A stretch of DNA of 64,000 nt from Brevundimonas diminuta 470-4 (lineage in GTDB: Bacteria; Pseudomonadota; Alphaproteobacteria; Caulobacterales; Caulobacteraceae): the NCBI GenBank assembly GCA_000318405.1, contig KB291725.1, positions 29,108-93,107 of the forward strand, in the 5' to 3' direction. The translations under genes were made by a program, and so were the position numbers. The notes under the pieces are model-generated. The model had not been told where the DNA came from. It saw only the letters and a list, made by a program, of their open reading frames with translations, and searched no databases. Shown one piece after another: positions 47,231 to 57,094 of the stretch (within the stretch, counting starts at the first letter, position 1; each line of letters opens with the position of its first letter).

Positions 47231-47935
47231 ATGAAGATCAAAGCCGCCCTGATCGCCGTTTCGGCCGCCGCCCTGCTGGCCGCCTGCAGCCAGCCCGCCG
47301 ACACCGCCGGCGCTCCGACGACCGACGCAGCCTCGACCGCTCCGGTCGCGCTGAAGGCGACCTCGGGCGTCTATGTGATGGATCCGACCCACGCCTCGCT
47401 GCAGTGGTCGCTGCCGCACAACTCGATCTCGAACTACACGGCGCGCTTCAACAAGTTCGACGCCAAGATCACGCTGGACACCGCCAACCTGGCTAACAGC
47501 ACGGTCGAGGCGACCATCGATCCGACCTCGGTCGACGCCAACTATCAGGGCGACTACGCCGGCACCCACGCCGCCACCGGCTTCAAGAGCTGGAGCGAGG
47601 ACATCGCCAAGAACAAGAACTTCCTGAACGCCACGGCCTTCCCGCAGATCACCTTCAAGTCCACCAAGGTCGAGCTGACCGGCGCGCGCACGGCCAAGGT
47701 GACGGGCGACCTGACCTTCCTGGGCGTAACCAAGCCGGTGACGCTGGACGCCACCTTCAACGGCGATCTGGAGAAGCACCCCTTCGTGCCGGCTCCGGCC
47801 ATCGGCTTCGCGGCTGAGGGCAAGTTCAAGCGCACCGACTTCGGCATGCCGCTGGGCCCGGTCGGCGACGAGGTGACGATCCGCTTCGACGCCGAATTCA
47901 TTCAGGAAGCTGCGCCGGCTGCTCCGGCCGCCTGA
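47231..47935 (+). CDS. YceI-family lipoprotein
   Basis: This 234-residue exported protein has a signal peptide with lipobox LLAAC (Cys at about residue 19). A short Ala/Thr linker is followed by a YceI lipocalin-like beta-barrel: [64 protein letters not shown] and [18 protein letters not shown]. YceI proteins bind isoprenoid-like lipids such as polyprenyl chains in the periplasm. The next gene also carries a YceI domain, fused to a cytochrome b561 domain, so the two probably work together. Confidence 0.92.
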   Translation: MKIKAALIAVSAAALLAACSQPADTAGAPTTDAASTAPVALKATSGVYVMDPTHASLQWSLPHNSISNYTARFNKFDAKITLDTANLANSTVEATIDPTSVDANYQGDYAGTHAATGFKSWSEDIAKNKNFLNATAFPQITFKSTKVELTGARTAKVTGDLTFLGVTKPVTLDATFNGDLEKHPFVPAPAIGFAAEGKFKRTDFGMPLGPVGDEVTIRFDAEFIQEAAPAAPAA

Positions 47936-47955
47936 TAGGCGAAAGCACGACGAAG

Positions 47956-47979
47956 GGGCGGGGCCGTTCGGTCCCGCCC
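47956..47979 (+). terminator. GC hairpin between yceI and the b561-YceI fusion
   Basis: GGGCGGGGCCG and CGGTCCCGCCC pair over eleven bases around a very tight loop, followed by a mixed TCTTC run rather than a clean T tract. It may attenuate rather than stop transcription into the next gene. Confidence 0.45.
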
Positions 47980-48010
47980 TCTTCATGTTCCGACTGACGC
48001 GAGACTTCTC

Positions 48011-49315
48011 ATGACCCGCCGCCCCAGCCGATACAGCGCCGTCGCCATCGCCCTGCACTGGCTGATCGCGGTCGCCATCCTGTCGATGATCCCGATGGGC
48101 TGGTGGATGAGCGACGCCATCGTTGAGCCGGACACTCAGGCGCTGGCCTATCGCGTGTTCCAGATTCACAAGTCGATCGGGTTCCTGATCCTGGCGCTGA
48201 CGGTGCTGCGGATCGTGTGGCGGCTGACCCATCCGGTCCCGGCCCTGCCGGGCGCCATGAAGGGGTGGGAGCAGTTCGCTGCGAGGGCGACGCACGCCGC
48301 CTTCTACGCCCTGATGCTGGCCCTGCCGCTGACGGGGTGGATCTATGTCTCGACCGGTTGGGCCGTGGTTACGGACACGCCGCTGGCCGTGGCGACCAGC
48401 TGGTTCGGCCTGTTCACCATTCCGCATCTGTCCTTCATCGAGCACGCCTCCGAAGCCGCCCGCCGCGCTACGGCCTGGATGGCCATGGGCGCGCACAGCA
48501 AGCTGGCGTGGGGCGCGATCGTGCTGGTCGCCCTGCACGTCGGGGCGGCGCTGAAGCACCAGTTTCTGGATCGTGACGGCGTGCTTTCGCACATGATTCC
48601 GGTCTTGCCGCACGGTGACGACGCGCACGGCGTTGCGCCCGAGCCGACGCTGGCCGTCCGCTGGGCCGAGCGGTTGGCGGGCGTGGCGTTCGTGGTCGTG
48701 ATCGGCGTCGCCTTCGGTCTGGCCGCCAAGCCCGCGCCCAAGGCGGAAGGGCAGGCGGTCGCCTCGGCCCCTGCCGCCGCGCCTGCGGCCGACGCCGCTG
48801 TGGCGCCAGGCACGGCCGCCGCCTGGATCGTGGACAAGGCCGCCTCGACGATCCAGTTCACCGGAACCCACACCGGCAAGGCCTTCACCGGCCGCTTCGA
48901 GCAGTGGGATGCGCAAGTGTGGTTCGATCCGGCGGATCTGGCGGGCTCGAAAGCCGTCGTGACGGTACAGACCGGCACGGCCAAAACCGGCGACGCTACC
49001 CAGGAAGGCAGCCTGCCGGGCGCCGAATGGTTCGATACCTCGACCTATCCGACCGCCCGCTTCGAGGCGACGGCGTTCAAGGCGCTGGGCGGAAACCGTT
49101 ACGAGGCGACCGGAACCCTGCGGATAAAGACGACCACGGTCCCGGTCGTCCTGCCCTTCACCTTTGACGAGGCGGATGGGACGGCCACGGTTGCGGGCAA
49201 GCTGGAGCTGGACCGCACGGCGCTGAACATGGGCATGATGTCCGACGCGGGCGGCGACTGGGTCTCCAAGGCCATCGGCGTCGAGATCAAGGTGAAGGCG
49301 GCGCGGGCCGGTTAG
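48011..49315 (+). CDS. Cytochrome b561 - YceI fusion protein
   Basis: This 434-residue protein joins two domains. Residues 1-about 185 form a four-helix cytochrome b561 with likely heme histidines in IALHWLIAVAIL, VFQIHKSIGFL, ATHAAFYALML and VALHVGAALKHQFLD. After another membrane segment (about 218-240) and an Ala-rich linker, residues about 270-433 are a periplasmic YceI domain (WIVDKAASTIQFTGTHTGKAFTG, LPGAEWFDTSTYPTARFEATAF). The layout suggests electron transfer to or from a quinone or isoprenoid held by YceI. This is inference. Confidence 0.92.
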   Translation: MTRRPSRYSAVAIALHWLIAVAILSMIPMGWWMSDAIVEPDTQALAYRVFQIHKSIGFLILALTVLRIVWRLTHPVPALPGAMKGWEQFAARATHAAFYALMLALPLTGWIYVSTGWAVVTDTPLAVATSWFGLFTIPHLSFIEHASEAARRATAWMAMGAHSKLAWGAIVLVALHVGAALKHQFLDRDGVLSHMIPVLPHGDDAHGVAPEPTLAVRWAERLAGVAFVVVIGVAFGLAAKPAPKAEGQAVASAPAAAPAADAAVAPGTAAAWIVDKAASTIQFTGTHTGKAFTGRFEQWDAQVWFDPADLAGSKAVVTVQTGTAKTGDATQEGSLPGAEWFDTSTYPTARFEATAFKALGGNRYEATGTLRIKTTTVPVVLPFTFDEADGTATVAGKLELDRTALNMGMMSDAGGDWVSKAIGVEIKVKAARAG

Positions 49316-49328
49316 CCGGCTTCGACGT

Positions 49329-50414
49329 TCAGCCTACCTGCGCCCGGTGCCGCAGCATGGCGTCGGCCAGGACGATGGCGGCCATCGCCTCGACCACCGG
49401 CACGCCGCGCAAAGCGACGCACGGATCGTGACGGCCCTTGGTGCGCAGATCGACTTCGGCGCCGTCGCGGTTGATCGACTGGCGAAGGGTCAGGATCGAG
49501 GAGGTCGGCTTGAACGCCACCCGCGCGGTCAGGGGCTGGCCTGAGGAGATGCCGCCCAATACGCCGCCCGCCTTGTTCGACAGGAAAACCGGCCGGCCGT
49601 CCTCGCCCAGACGCATTTCGTCGGCGTTGTCCTCGCCCGACAGCTCGGCGGCGTCGAAGCCGGCGCCGATCTCCACGCCCTTGACCGCGTTGATGGACAT
49701 AAGGCCTGCCGCCAGTTCGGCGTCCAGCTTGCCGTAGAGGGGCGCGCCCCAACCGGCGGGTACGCCCGTGATCTCCAGCGCCACGACGGCGCCGATGGAC
49801 GAGCCGGCCTTGCGCACGCCGTCCAGATACTCTTCCCAGGCGGGCGCGACCTCGGCCGAGGCGGCGAACAGGGGGTTGTCGTAGACGGCGTCGAAGTCGA
49901 TAGCGTCGTCGGCGATGCGATGCGGGCCGAGCTGGACCACGCCCGCGCGGATGCGGATGGCCTCGCCCAGCACCTTGCGGGCCACGGCGCCCGCCGCCAC
50001 GCGGCTGGCCGTTTCTCGCGCCGAGGATCGCCCGCCGCCGCGATGGTCGCGCACGCCGTATTTGCTTTGATAAGCGTAGTCGGCGTGGCCGGGGCGGAAG
50101 GCGCGGGCGATCTCGCCATAGTCCTTGGACCGCTGGTCGGTGTTCTCGATCATCAAGCTGATCGGCGTGCCGGTCGTGACCGGGCCGTTTCCATCGTCGA
50201 AGACGCCGGACAGGATGCGGACCTGGTCGGCCTCCTGCCTCTGGGTGACGAAGCGGCTGCCGCCGGGCTTTCTCAGGTCGAGCCAGGGCTGAATGTCGGC
50301 TTCGGTCAGCGGGATCAGCGGCGGGCAGCCGTCGACGACGCAGCCGATGGCCGGGCCGTGGCTTTCGCCCCAAGTGGTGATGCGGAACAGATGGCCGAAG
50401 GTGTTGTGCGACAT
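49329..50414 (-). CDS. aroC: Chorismate synthase
   Basis: This 361-residue FMN-dependent enzyme makes chorismate from EPSP, the last common aromatic step. It begins [20 protein letters not shown], the family signature. Other signature segments are [27 protein letters not shown] and a later [17 protein letters not shown]. All expected regions are present at normal length. It is separate from aroK-aroB but in the same window. A J-domain protein gene lies 11 bases upstream on the same strand and may share its transcript. Confidence 0.97.
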   Translation of the reverse strand: MSHNTFGHLFRITTWGESHGPAIGCVVDGCPPLIPLTEADIQPWLDLRKPGGSRFVTQRQEADQVRILSGVFDDGNGPVTTGTPISLMIENTDQRSKDYGEIARAFRPGHADYAYQSKYGVRDHRGGGRSSARETASRVAAGAVARKVLGEAIRIRAGVVQLGPHRIADDAIDFDAVYDNPLFAASAEVAPAWEEYLDGVRKAGSSIGAVVALEITGVPAGWGAPLYGKLDAELAAGLMSINAVKGVEIGAGFDAAELSGEDNADEMRLGEDGRPVFLSNKAGGVLGGISSGQPLTARVAFKPTSSILTLRQSINRDGAEVDLRTKGRHDPCVALRGVPVVEAMAAIVLADAMLRHRAQVG

Positions 50415-50425
50415 GACGGCGAGGC

Positions 50426-51157
50426 TTAAGCCGCCATGCGCTGCGGCGTCCAGACCCGAGTGAAACGAAGCAGCATATCCTCGGCGGCCGAGGGCAGTTC
50501 TTCAGACGGGATCAGCTTCACGAACAGGTCGCCTGCGGGACGTTTGCCGCGCGCGGGCAGGCCCAGGCCGGGCAGGCGCAGACGAACCGGCGCGGTCATG
50601 TCCGGCACCAGCCATGCCGGCTGGGGCCCGGCGTGGGTGTCGATCTCGATCCGTCCGCCGTCCCGCATCAGACGCGAGGCGATCGGCCAGTCCATGAACA
50701 GGTCGGCGCCCAGCACCGACAGGCCATCGGCAGGGCGGATCAGGACCGGGATCAGTCCGTTGACGCCCTTCAGGCGAATACGATCCGCCGTTCGCACGCC
50801 GGGCGGGACATGGACCAGCAACAGGCGCCCTGACGCCCTGGCGCAAACGGTTCCGCCGCTCAGCGCCTGCATGGGCGTCAGCACGATCAGAGGCGGGACG
50901 ATCTGGCGCGCCGGAGCGGGCGTCTCGCCTCGGCTTTCGACGCGAACAGGCGCGGGCAGGGCGGGGAGTTGCGCCTGCAGCAGACGGTAGGCGGCGACTG
51001 TTCTTCTGAACCGTTCGGCGTCGCCATCAGGGTGGTCGGGGTGAGCAGCCTTCACGGCGGCCCGAAAGGCTGCAGTCAGCCCATCGGCGTCCGCTGCGCC
51101 GCGCAGCCCCAACAGAAGCCGTGCCTCGGCCATGGAAAGAAACGGCTGCGCGCTCAT
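50426..51157 (-). CDS. DnaJ-like protein with J domain and DnaJ C-terminal domain
   Basis: This 243-residue protein has an N-terminal J domain with its HPD in [26 protein letters not shown]. After a Pro-rich linker comes a substrate-binding DnaJ-C domain: [39 protein letters not shown]-like strands and [19 protein letters not shown]. There is no zinc-finger domain and no Gly/Phe region, so it resembles a shortened CbpA-type cochaperone. Start [13 protein letters not shown] is preferred; an ATG nine codons upstream exists. It precedes aroC. Confidence 0.87.
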   Translation of the reverse strand: MSAQPFLSMAEARLLLGLRGAADADGLTAAFRAAVKAAHPDHPDGDAERFRRTVAAYRLLQAQLPALPAPVRVESRGETPAPARQIVPPLIVLTPMQALSGGTVCARASGRLLLVHVPPGVRTADRIRLKGVNGLIPVLIRPADGLSVLGADLFMDWPIASRLMRDGGRIEIDTHAGPQPAWLVPDMTAPVRLRLPGLGLPARGKRPAGDLFVKLIPSEELPSAAEDMLLRFTRVWTPQRMAA

Positions 51158-51292
51158 GGCGACACCGTGCGGGACTATGGTCAAGACGAGGTTAACCGTC
51201 TTCCTATGCGGCGACGCTTTGGTTTATTGACACAGGGGCCGTGTCAGCAGTTGATGACTGATGCCTCGGTGCGCCCTCAGGAAGTCTTGTTC

Positions 51293-51955
51293 GTGAATAT
51301 GTCGGTTATCCCGCCCAGCCCATCCGCAGACGATTACGCCGCCCAATTGGCGGCCAACGCCGATGACACGATCTTTGATCGTGATGAGCCGATCAGCCTG
51401 TTCGTGGAATGGCTGGAAGAGGCGAAGCGCAGCGAGCCGAACGACGCCAACGCGATGGCGCTGGCCACCGTCGATGCGGAAGGCATGCCCGACGTCCGCA
51501 TGGTGCTGTTGAAGGACGTCGATGTGCGGGGCTTCACCTTCTTCTCCAACCAGGAGAGCGCCAAGGGAGAGCAGCTTTGGGCCCATCCTAGCGCCGCCCT
51601 GCTGTTTCACTGGAAGAGCCTGCGACGCCAGGTCCGCGTGCGCGGCGCGGTCGAGCGCGTCAGCGCCGAGGAGGCCAGCGCCTATTTCGCCAGTCGGGCG
51701 CGGGAAAGCCGCATCGGCGCCTGGGCCTCGGACCAGTCTCGCCCTCTCAGCAGTCGCGAGGCGCTTGAGGCCCGGGTCGCCGAACAGACGGCGAGGTTCG
51801 AAGGCGAGGAGGTGCCGCGTCCGGACCGGTGGACCGGCTGGCGTGTTATTCCCCAACAGATCGAGTTCTGGCGGGACCGTCCGTTCCGCCTGCATGATCG
51901 GCTGCGGTTCGATCGCGTGGCGGAGACCTGGTCGACCAGTCGCCTGTGGCCGTGA
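51293..51955 (+). CDS. pdxH: Pyridoxine/pyridoxamine 5'-phosphate oxidase
   Basis: This ~220-residue FMN enzyme makes pyridoxal phosphate. Motifs are [59 protein letters not shown], and the C-terminal [24 protein letters not shown]...W. AGGAAG at 51279-51284 is best spaced for the GTG at 51293; ATG 51299 is an equal candidate. A GNRA-loop hairpin (GGCCGT-GAAA-ACGGCC, 51948-51963) overlaps the stop and may terminate this gene and its convergent neighbour. Confidence 0.95.
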   Translation: MNMSVIPPSPSADDYAAQLAANADDTIFDRDEPISLFVEWLEEAKRSEPNDANAMALATVDAEGMPDVRMVLLKDVDVRGFTFFSNQESAKGEQLWAHPSAALLFHWKSLRRQVRVRGAVERVSAEEASAYFASRARESRIGAWASDQSRPLSSREALEARVAEQTARFEGEEVPRPDRWTGWRVIPQQIEFWRDRPFRLHDRLRFDRVAETWSTSRLWP

Positions 51956-51965
51956 AAACGGCCGT

Positions 51966-52580
51966 TCAGGCCTGATAGCGTGACAGGAAGGTCTGCACGG
52001 CGTCGGCGGCGATTTCGGCAGTCGTGCGCTGGGGGCGGACCTGGCCGCCCGTGACCATGGGCACGAAAAAGATGGGATGCTCGATCATTCCCATCAGTTG
52101 TCCGGCCGCCCAGGAGGCCTTTTCCAGCTTCAGCTCGCCGCTGGCCTCCATCTCGTTCAGCGCGGCGATCAGCGGTCCGCCGAAATCCTTCTTCGCCTTG
52201 TCGAAAAAGGCGATGGCCAAGGCTTCAAATCGCGACCGCTCCGAGATGACCAGGCGGAAAATGGCCTGGACGAAGGCGTCGCTCATGAAATCGGCGTAGG
52301 TGGTGAGGAAGCCCAGCAGACGCTCTTGCGGCGACCCGGCGCAGTTTCGGACGACTGACATTCTGACCGTGAAGTCGACCGCCGCTTCCTCGATCACCGC
52401 CGCAAACAGAGCGGCCTTGTTCTCGAACATCGCATAAAGGGTGGCGGTCGAGACGCCGGCCTCTCGTGCGATCGGCTCCATCCGCGTGCCGACATAGCCT
52501 TCGGTGATAAAATGCTGCCGCGCCTGTCGGACCAGCGCCGTGCGCCGAGGGTCGTCGATAGCGTTGATAGGGGCCGTCAT
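51966..52580 (-). CDS. TetR/AcrR-family transcriptional regulator
   Basis: This ~204-residue regulator has the TetR helix-turn-helix near the N-terminus: RQARQHFITEGYVGTRMEPIAREAGVSTATLYAMFENKAALFAAV. The ligand-binding part carries a TetR C-terminal pattern (FRLVISERSRFEALAIAFFDKAKK, as in AcrR-like members). ATG 52580 is used; a GTG three codons earlier is possible. It is an isolated gene, with uridine kinase upstream on the same strand and pdxH convergent, so its target is not evident. Confidence 0.9.
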   Translation of the reverse strand: MTAPINAIDDPRRTALVRQARQHFITEGYVGTRMEPIAREAGVSTATLYAMFENKAALFAAVIEEAAVDFTVRMSVVRNCAGSPQERLLGFLTTYADFMSDAFVQAIFRLVISERSRFEALAIAFFDKAKKDFGGPLIAALNEMEASGELKLEKASWAAGQLMGMIEHPIFFVPMVTGGQVRPQRTTAEIAADAVQTFLSRYQA

Positions 52581-52661
52581 GGCGTTCACCAGCCTTTCGC
52601 CGGAGATTGCCGTTAAGTCGCCGCATTTGCAACGGGATTGTAAAACGTCGCCTGACTATCG

Positions 52662-53306
52662 TTACGCCAGCCAGGCCTTCAGCAGGGGGTGAGCCAGGAC
52701 GGGCGCGGCCAGCCGCACGACGGCCTGGGGGTCTTCCAGACGTACGGCCGCCGTGGCGTCCGCGACGATGAAGTCGGCGTGGACTCGCGACGGCTCGGTC
52801 AGCCGTTCATGGCCTGGCCGGACGGTGCCGAGGTACTGTTGGATGACTGATTCCGCCGTGCGGCCGCGTTCAGTCTGATCGCGCAGCAGGCGTCGGATGA
52901 AGCGGATGTCCGCAGGCGTATCGACGAACACCTTGATGTCGAACAGCGCCGCCAGGGCGGGCGTGCAGAGCAGGTGCGTGCCTTCGACCACGATCACGTC
53001 GGTGGCGCTGACCGGTTCGCCCTGCGCCTCTCGCCCGTGATGGATGAAGGAATAGACAGGCGCTGTTATGGTCCGTCCGCCCTTGAGCGCAGCCAGGTCG
53101 GCGATCAGCAGATTGTGATCGCGCGCCGCCACGTCGTCGAAATCATGCGTTGCGGCGTCGAAGTCGGGAACGGACGCGGCGTCCAGATAGTAGGAATCTT
53201 CGCGCAACAGCGTGGCTACGCCGTCGGGCAGGGAAGAAACAAGGGCTTCGGCCAGGGTGCTCTTGCCCGAGCCCGAACCGCCGGTGATTGCGATCAAGAT
53301 GGTCAT
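52662..53306 (-). CDS. udk: Uridine kinase-family protein
   Basis: This 214-residue P-loop kinase begins MTILIAITGGSGSGKSTLAEAL. Other features are LREDSYYLDAASVPDFDAATHDFDD, matching the uridine/cytidine kinase segment around the catalytic Asp, VIVVEGTHLLCTPAL and FVDTPADIRFIRRLLRDQTERGR. It should phosphorylate uridine (and cytidine) in pyrimidine salvage. A longer start at 53342 adds twelve residues not typical of the family. The related phosphoribulokinase branch is unlikely given the size. Confidence 0.88.
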   Translation of the reverse strand: MTILIAITGGSGSGKSTLAEALVSSLPDGVATLLREDSYYLDAASVPDFDAATHDFDDVAARDHNLLIADLAALKGGRTITAPVYSFIHHGREAQGEPVSATDVIVVEGTHLLCTPALAALFDIKVFVDTPADIRFIRRLLRDQTERGRTAESVIQQYLGTVRPGHERLTEPSRVHADFIVADATAAVRLEDPQAVVRLAAPVLAHPLLKAWLA

Positions 53307-53477
53307 GGGCGCTCTACTTCCTCCGGGCGCGTCGTAAGGCAAGCCCGGCGTGGGGGTTCTAAGGCGATCTGTCGCGGGCAGGCTTCCCTTGCGTCACGTT
53401 GCCTGTGGCGGTTCACCTGTCTTAGCGTGGCGCCAAGCGCTGTTTTCAATCAGGCGCACATACGAGGGAAATGCCGA

Positions 53478-55109
<1,632 letters not shown>

Positions 55110-55126
55110 CTGCGACGGAGGACCCC

Positions 55127-55807
55127 ATGTCGAACCCCCGCCCCAAGGGAGGCGCGCTCGCCAAGCTGCTTCTTGTCACGGCGCTGCTGGCGCCGGGCTT
55201 GCTGTTGTTCGCGTCTGCAGGAACCCGAGGCGAGCTGTGGAGCACGGACTTCGGCATGGGGGTCCTGGCGCTCACGATCGGCCGTATTTTGGCCTACCTC
55301 GGTCTGGCGGCGGCTCTGGTCGCCTGCCTGCTGGCGTTTCGCGAGCGCCGTCTCATGGGCATCGCCGGCGCCGCCCTGCTGATCGCGGGCGCGACGATCG
55401 CCGGCTATATGATTCAGGAGCGTCGCTTCACCGACGCGCCGCGCGACGTGACCACGGATGTGAATGAGCCGCCCGCGTTCGCCAGGGGTCTTGCGGCTGA
55501 AAGGCGCCTCGCGGGCACAGACGACAGCCATCCCCAGGCCTGCGCGGGGCTCGAGCCTGCATCAACGCAGGTCGCGCCCGAGACGGCCGCCTGGGCGCTT
55601 GAAAAGGCGGGCTTCACCGTGTTCGGCACGTCGCCCTTCCGGGTTGATGGGCGTAAGCAAAGCGCCTGGTTCGGCGTCACCCATGACGTCACTGTCCGCA
55701 TCCGCCCTGGTCGGACCGATGTGCGCGTCGCTGGACGAGACAGTCTGAAACTAGGTGATGAAGCCTGCCGCCTCGCCAAGGCGGTGGTGGCTGAACTGAC
55801 GCCTTAA
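55127..55807 (+). CDS. DUF1499-domain membrane protein
   Basis: This 226-residue protein has three or so membrane helices in its first 105 residues (about 12-32, 44-68 and 74-92). A DUF1499 soluble domain follows: ERRFTDAPRDVTTDVNEPPAFARGL near the start, ETAAWALEKAGFTVFGTSPF, and TVRIRPGRTDVRVAGRDSLKLGDEACRLAK. The family is widespread and without known function. It lies 17 bases after the acyl-CoA ligase, so co-expression is likely. Its stop overlaps that of the convergent hydrolase gene (55804-55807). Confidence 0.88.
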   Translation: MSNPRPKGGALAKLLLVTALLAPGLLLFASAGTRGELWSTDFGMGVLALTIGRILAYLGLAAALVACLLAFRERRLMGIAGAALLIAGATIAGYMIQERRFTDAPRDVTTDVNEPPAFARGLAAERRLAGTDDSHPQACAGLEPASTQVAPETAAWALEKAGFTVFGTSPFRVDGRKQSAWFGVTHDVTVRIRPGRTDVRVAGRDSLKLGDEACRLAKAVVAELTP

Positions 55808-56721
55808 AAGCCCTCGGTCAGCCGCCAGTCGGCGCCGAGCTGTGCCTCAGGCTCGGCCTGAACGCGTCCTTCTTTCAGCAGCTTGATCAGGTGGCTCAGC
55901 ACCGATAGGCTGGCGGCGGGCCACAGCCGAGCGTCTACGGCGGCGTAGAGGACCGGCACCATTTGCGCGATGGTCCGGTCGCCTGACGCCAGTCGGGCCA
56001 TGATCTGGGCTTCCCGTTCCAATCGGTGCGCGCGATAGGCCTTCAGGAAGGGCGCGACCTGGGTGATCGCGGGGCCGTGCGTAGGCCAGATGGTCGAAAA
56101 GCCGCGCGCCAACACGGCGTCGAGGCTTTGCATATAGGCCGCCATGTCGCCGTCAGGCGGCGCCACGACGGTGGTCGACCACCCCATGATATGGTCGCCG
56201 CTGAACAGGGCGTTCTCCTCTCTCAGGACGAAGGCCATGTGGTTCGAGGCATGGCCGGGCGTCGCCATCGCCTCAAGGGTCCAGCCGTCTCCCTCTATCC
56301 GTTCTCCGCCGGTCAGGACGATATCGGGACGGAAACCCTCGTCCTCATCTTCGTCCAGGCTGTTGTCCGAGGCGTGCACCGTGCGCGCGGGCGGCTGCAT
56401 GGCCAGGATTGGCGCGCCGCCGACCGCTTCGGCGAACGGGCGGGCGAGGGGGGCGTGATCGCGGTGCGTGTGGGTGACCAGCACATGGCTGACGGCGCGT
56501 CCGGCCACGGCGCGCAACAGGGCGTCCAGATGGGCGTCGTCCAGCGGGCCCGGATCAATGACCGCCACGCCCGCGCCGGGCCTGTCCCCGCCGATGATAT
56601 AGGTCCCGGTCCCGGTGAATGTGAAAGGCCCGGGGTTGTCGGCAATCACGCGCTGGATCAGCGGCGAGACCTGATCACGCCGTCCATAGGCGAAGTCGAA
56701 CTGGCGAACGTAAGGGATCAT
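55804..56721 (-). CDS. MBL-fold metallohydrolase (LACTB2-like)
   Basis: This 305-residue metallo-beta-lactamase-fold enzyme has the metal motif VTHTHRDHAPLA, further ligands in MATPGHASNHMAFVL and LFSGDHIMGWSTTVV, and a late His in WPTHGPAI. A C-terminal winged-helix-like region ends in HLIKLLKEGRVQAE. The layout matches the LACTB2/beta-lactamase-like hydrolase group, some of which are RNases. Substrate is unknown. It overlaps the DUF1499 gene end by four bases. Confidence 0.9.
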   Translation of the reverse strand: MIPYVRQFDFAYGRRDQVSPLIQRVIADNPGPFTFTGTGTYIIGGDRPGAGVAVIDPGPLDDAHLDALLRAVAGRAVSHVLVTHTHRDHAPLARPFAEAVGGAPILAMQPPARTVHASDNSLDEDEDEGFRPDIVLTGGERIEGDGWTLEAMATPGHASNHMAFVLREENALFSGDHIMGWSTTVVAPPDGDMAAYMQSLDAVLARGFSTIWPTHGPAITQVAPFLKAYRAHRLEREAQIMARLASGDRTIAQMVPVLYAAVDARLWPAASLSVLSHLIKLLKEGRVQAEPEAQLGADWRLTEGF

Positions 56722-56774
56722 GGGTCGAGGTCAGAACCGCGAGGCAGGGCATACGGGGCAGGAGGGCCTGTTGT

Positions 56775-57077
56775 TCATTGTCGTTTCACCCGGATAGCGC
56801 GGGCGTCGCCCACGTTAAGGAAATAGCTGCCAAAGGCGGCGCGTCGAACTCTTACTTCGTCACCGCTTTGAGGGCGAATGTGCGCCGGCTCATTGTCCAC
56901 CTGTCGCCATTCGCTCCCGTCCGACAGCTGGAAGACCCAGCGCCCGCCGTCGCCTCTGGTTGCACGCATAAGCGAGGTCTGGATCGCCGACAGCTCCTCC
57001 CCGACTTCGCTGGGGCCGAGGAATGACGGCATCGCCGTGCTGCTGAAGCCGAACAGGTTGCGCCGAACCTCCTGCAC
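56775..57077 (-). CDS. Hypothetical protein, apparently missing its N-terminus
   Basis: The only in-frame start, GTG 57077, gives 100 residues: MQEVRRNLFGFSSTAMPSF, then RWVFQLSDGSEWRQVDNEP and FGSYFLNVGDARAIRVKRQ. The frame continues upstream without a start codon through sensible protein sequence (ALIEAVDARALTIVDRQQ) to about 57150, where the divergent receptor gene also begins abruptly. So the true start and any signal peptide are probably lost. The C-terminal part recalls small exported alphaproteobacterial proteins of unknown function; I cannot name a family. Confidence 0.6.
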   Translation of the reverse strand: MQEVRRNLFGFSSTAMPSFLGPSEVGEELSAIQTSLMRATRGDGGRWVFQLSDGSEWRQVDNEPAHIRPQSGDEVRVRRAAFGSYFLNVGDARAIRVKRQ

Positions 57078-57094
57078 CTGTTGACGATCGACAA

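Noticed and set aside
45315-47234. 639-codon plus-strand frame opposite mutL
   Set aside because: It lies antisense to a well-conserved MutL; its composition is typical of a GC-rich shadow frame.
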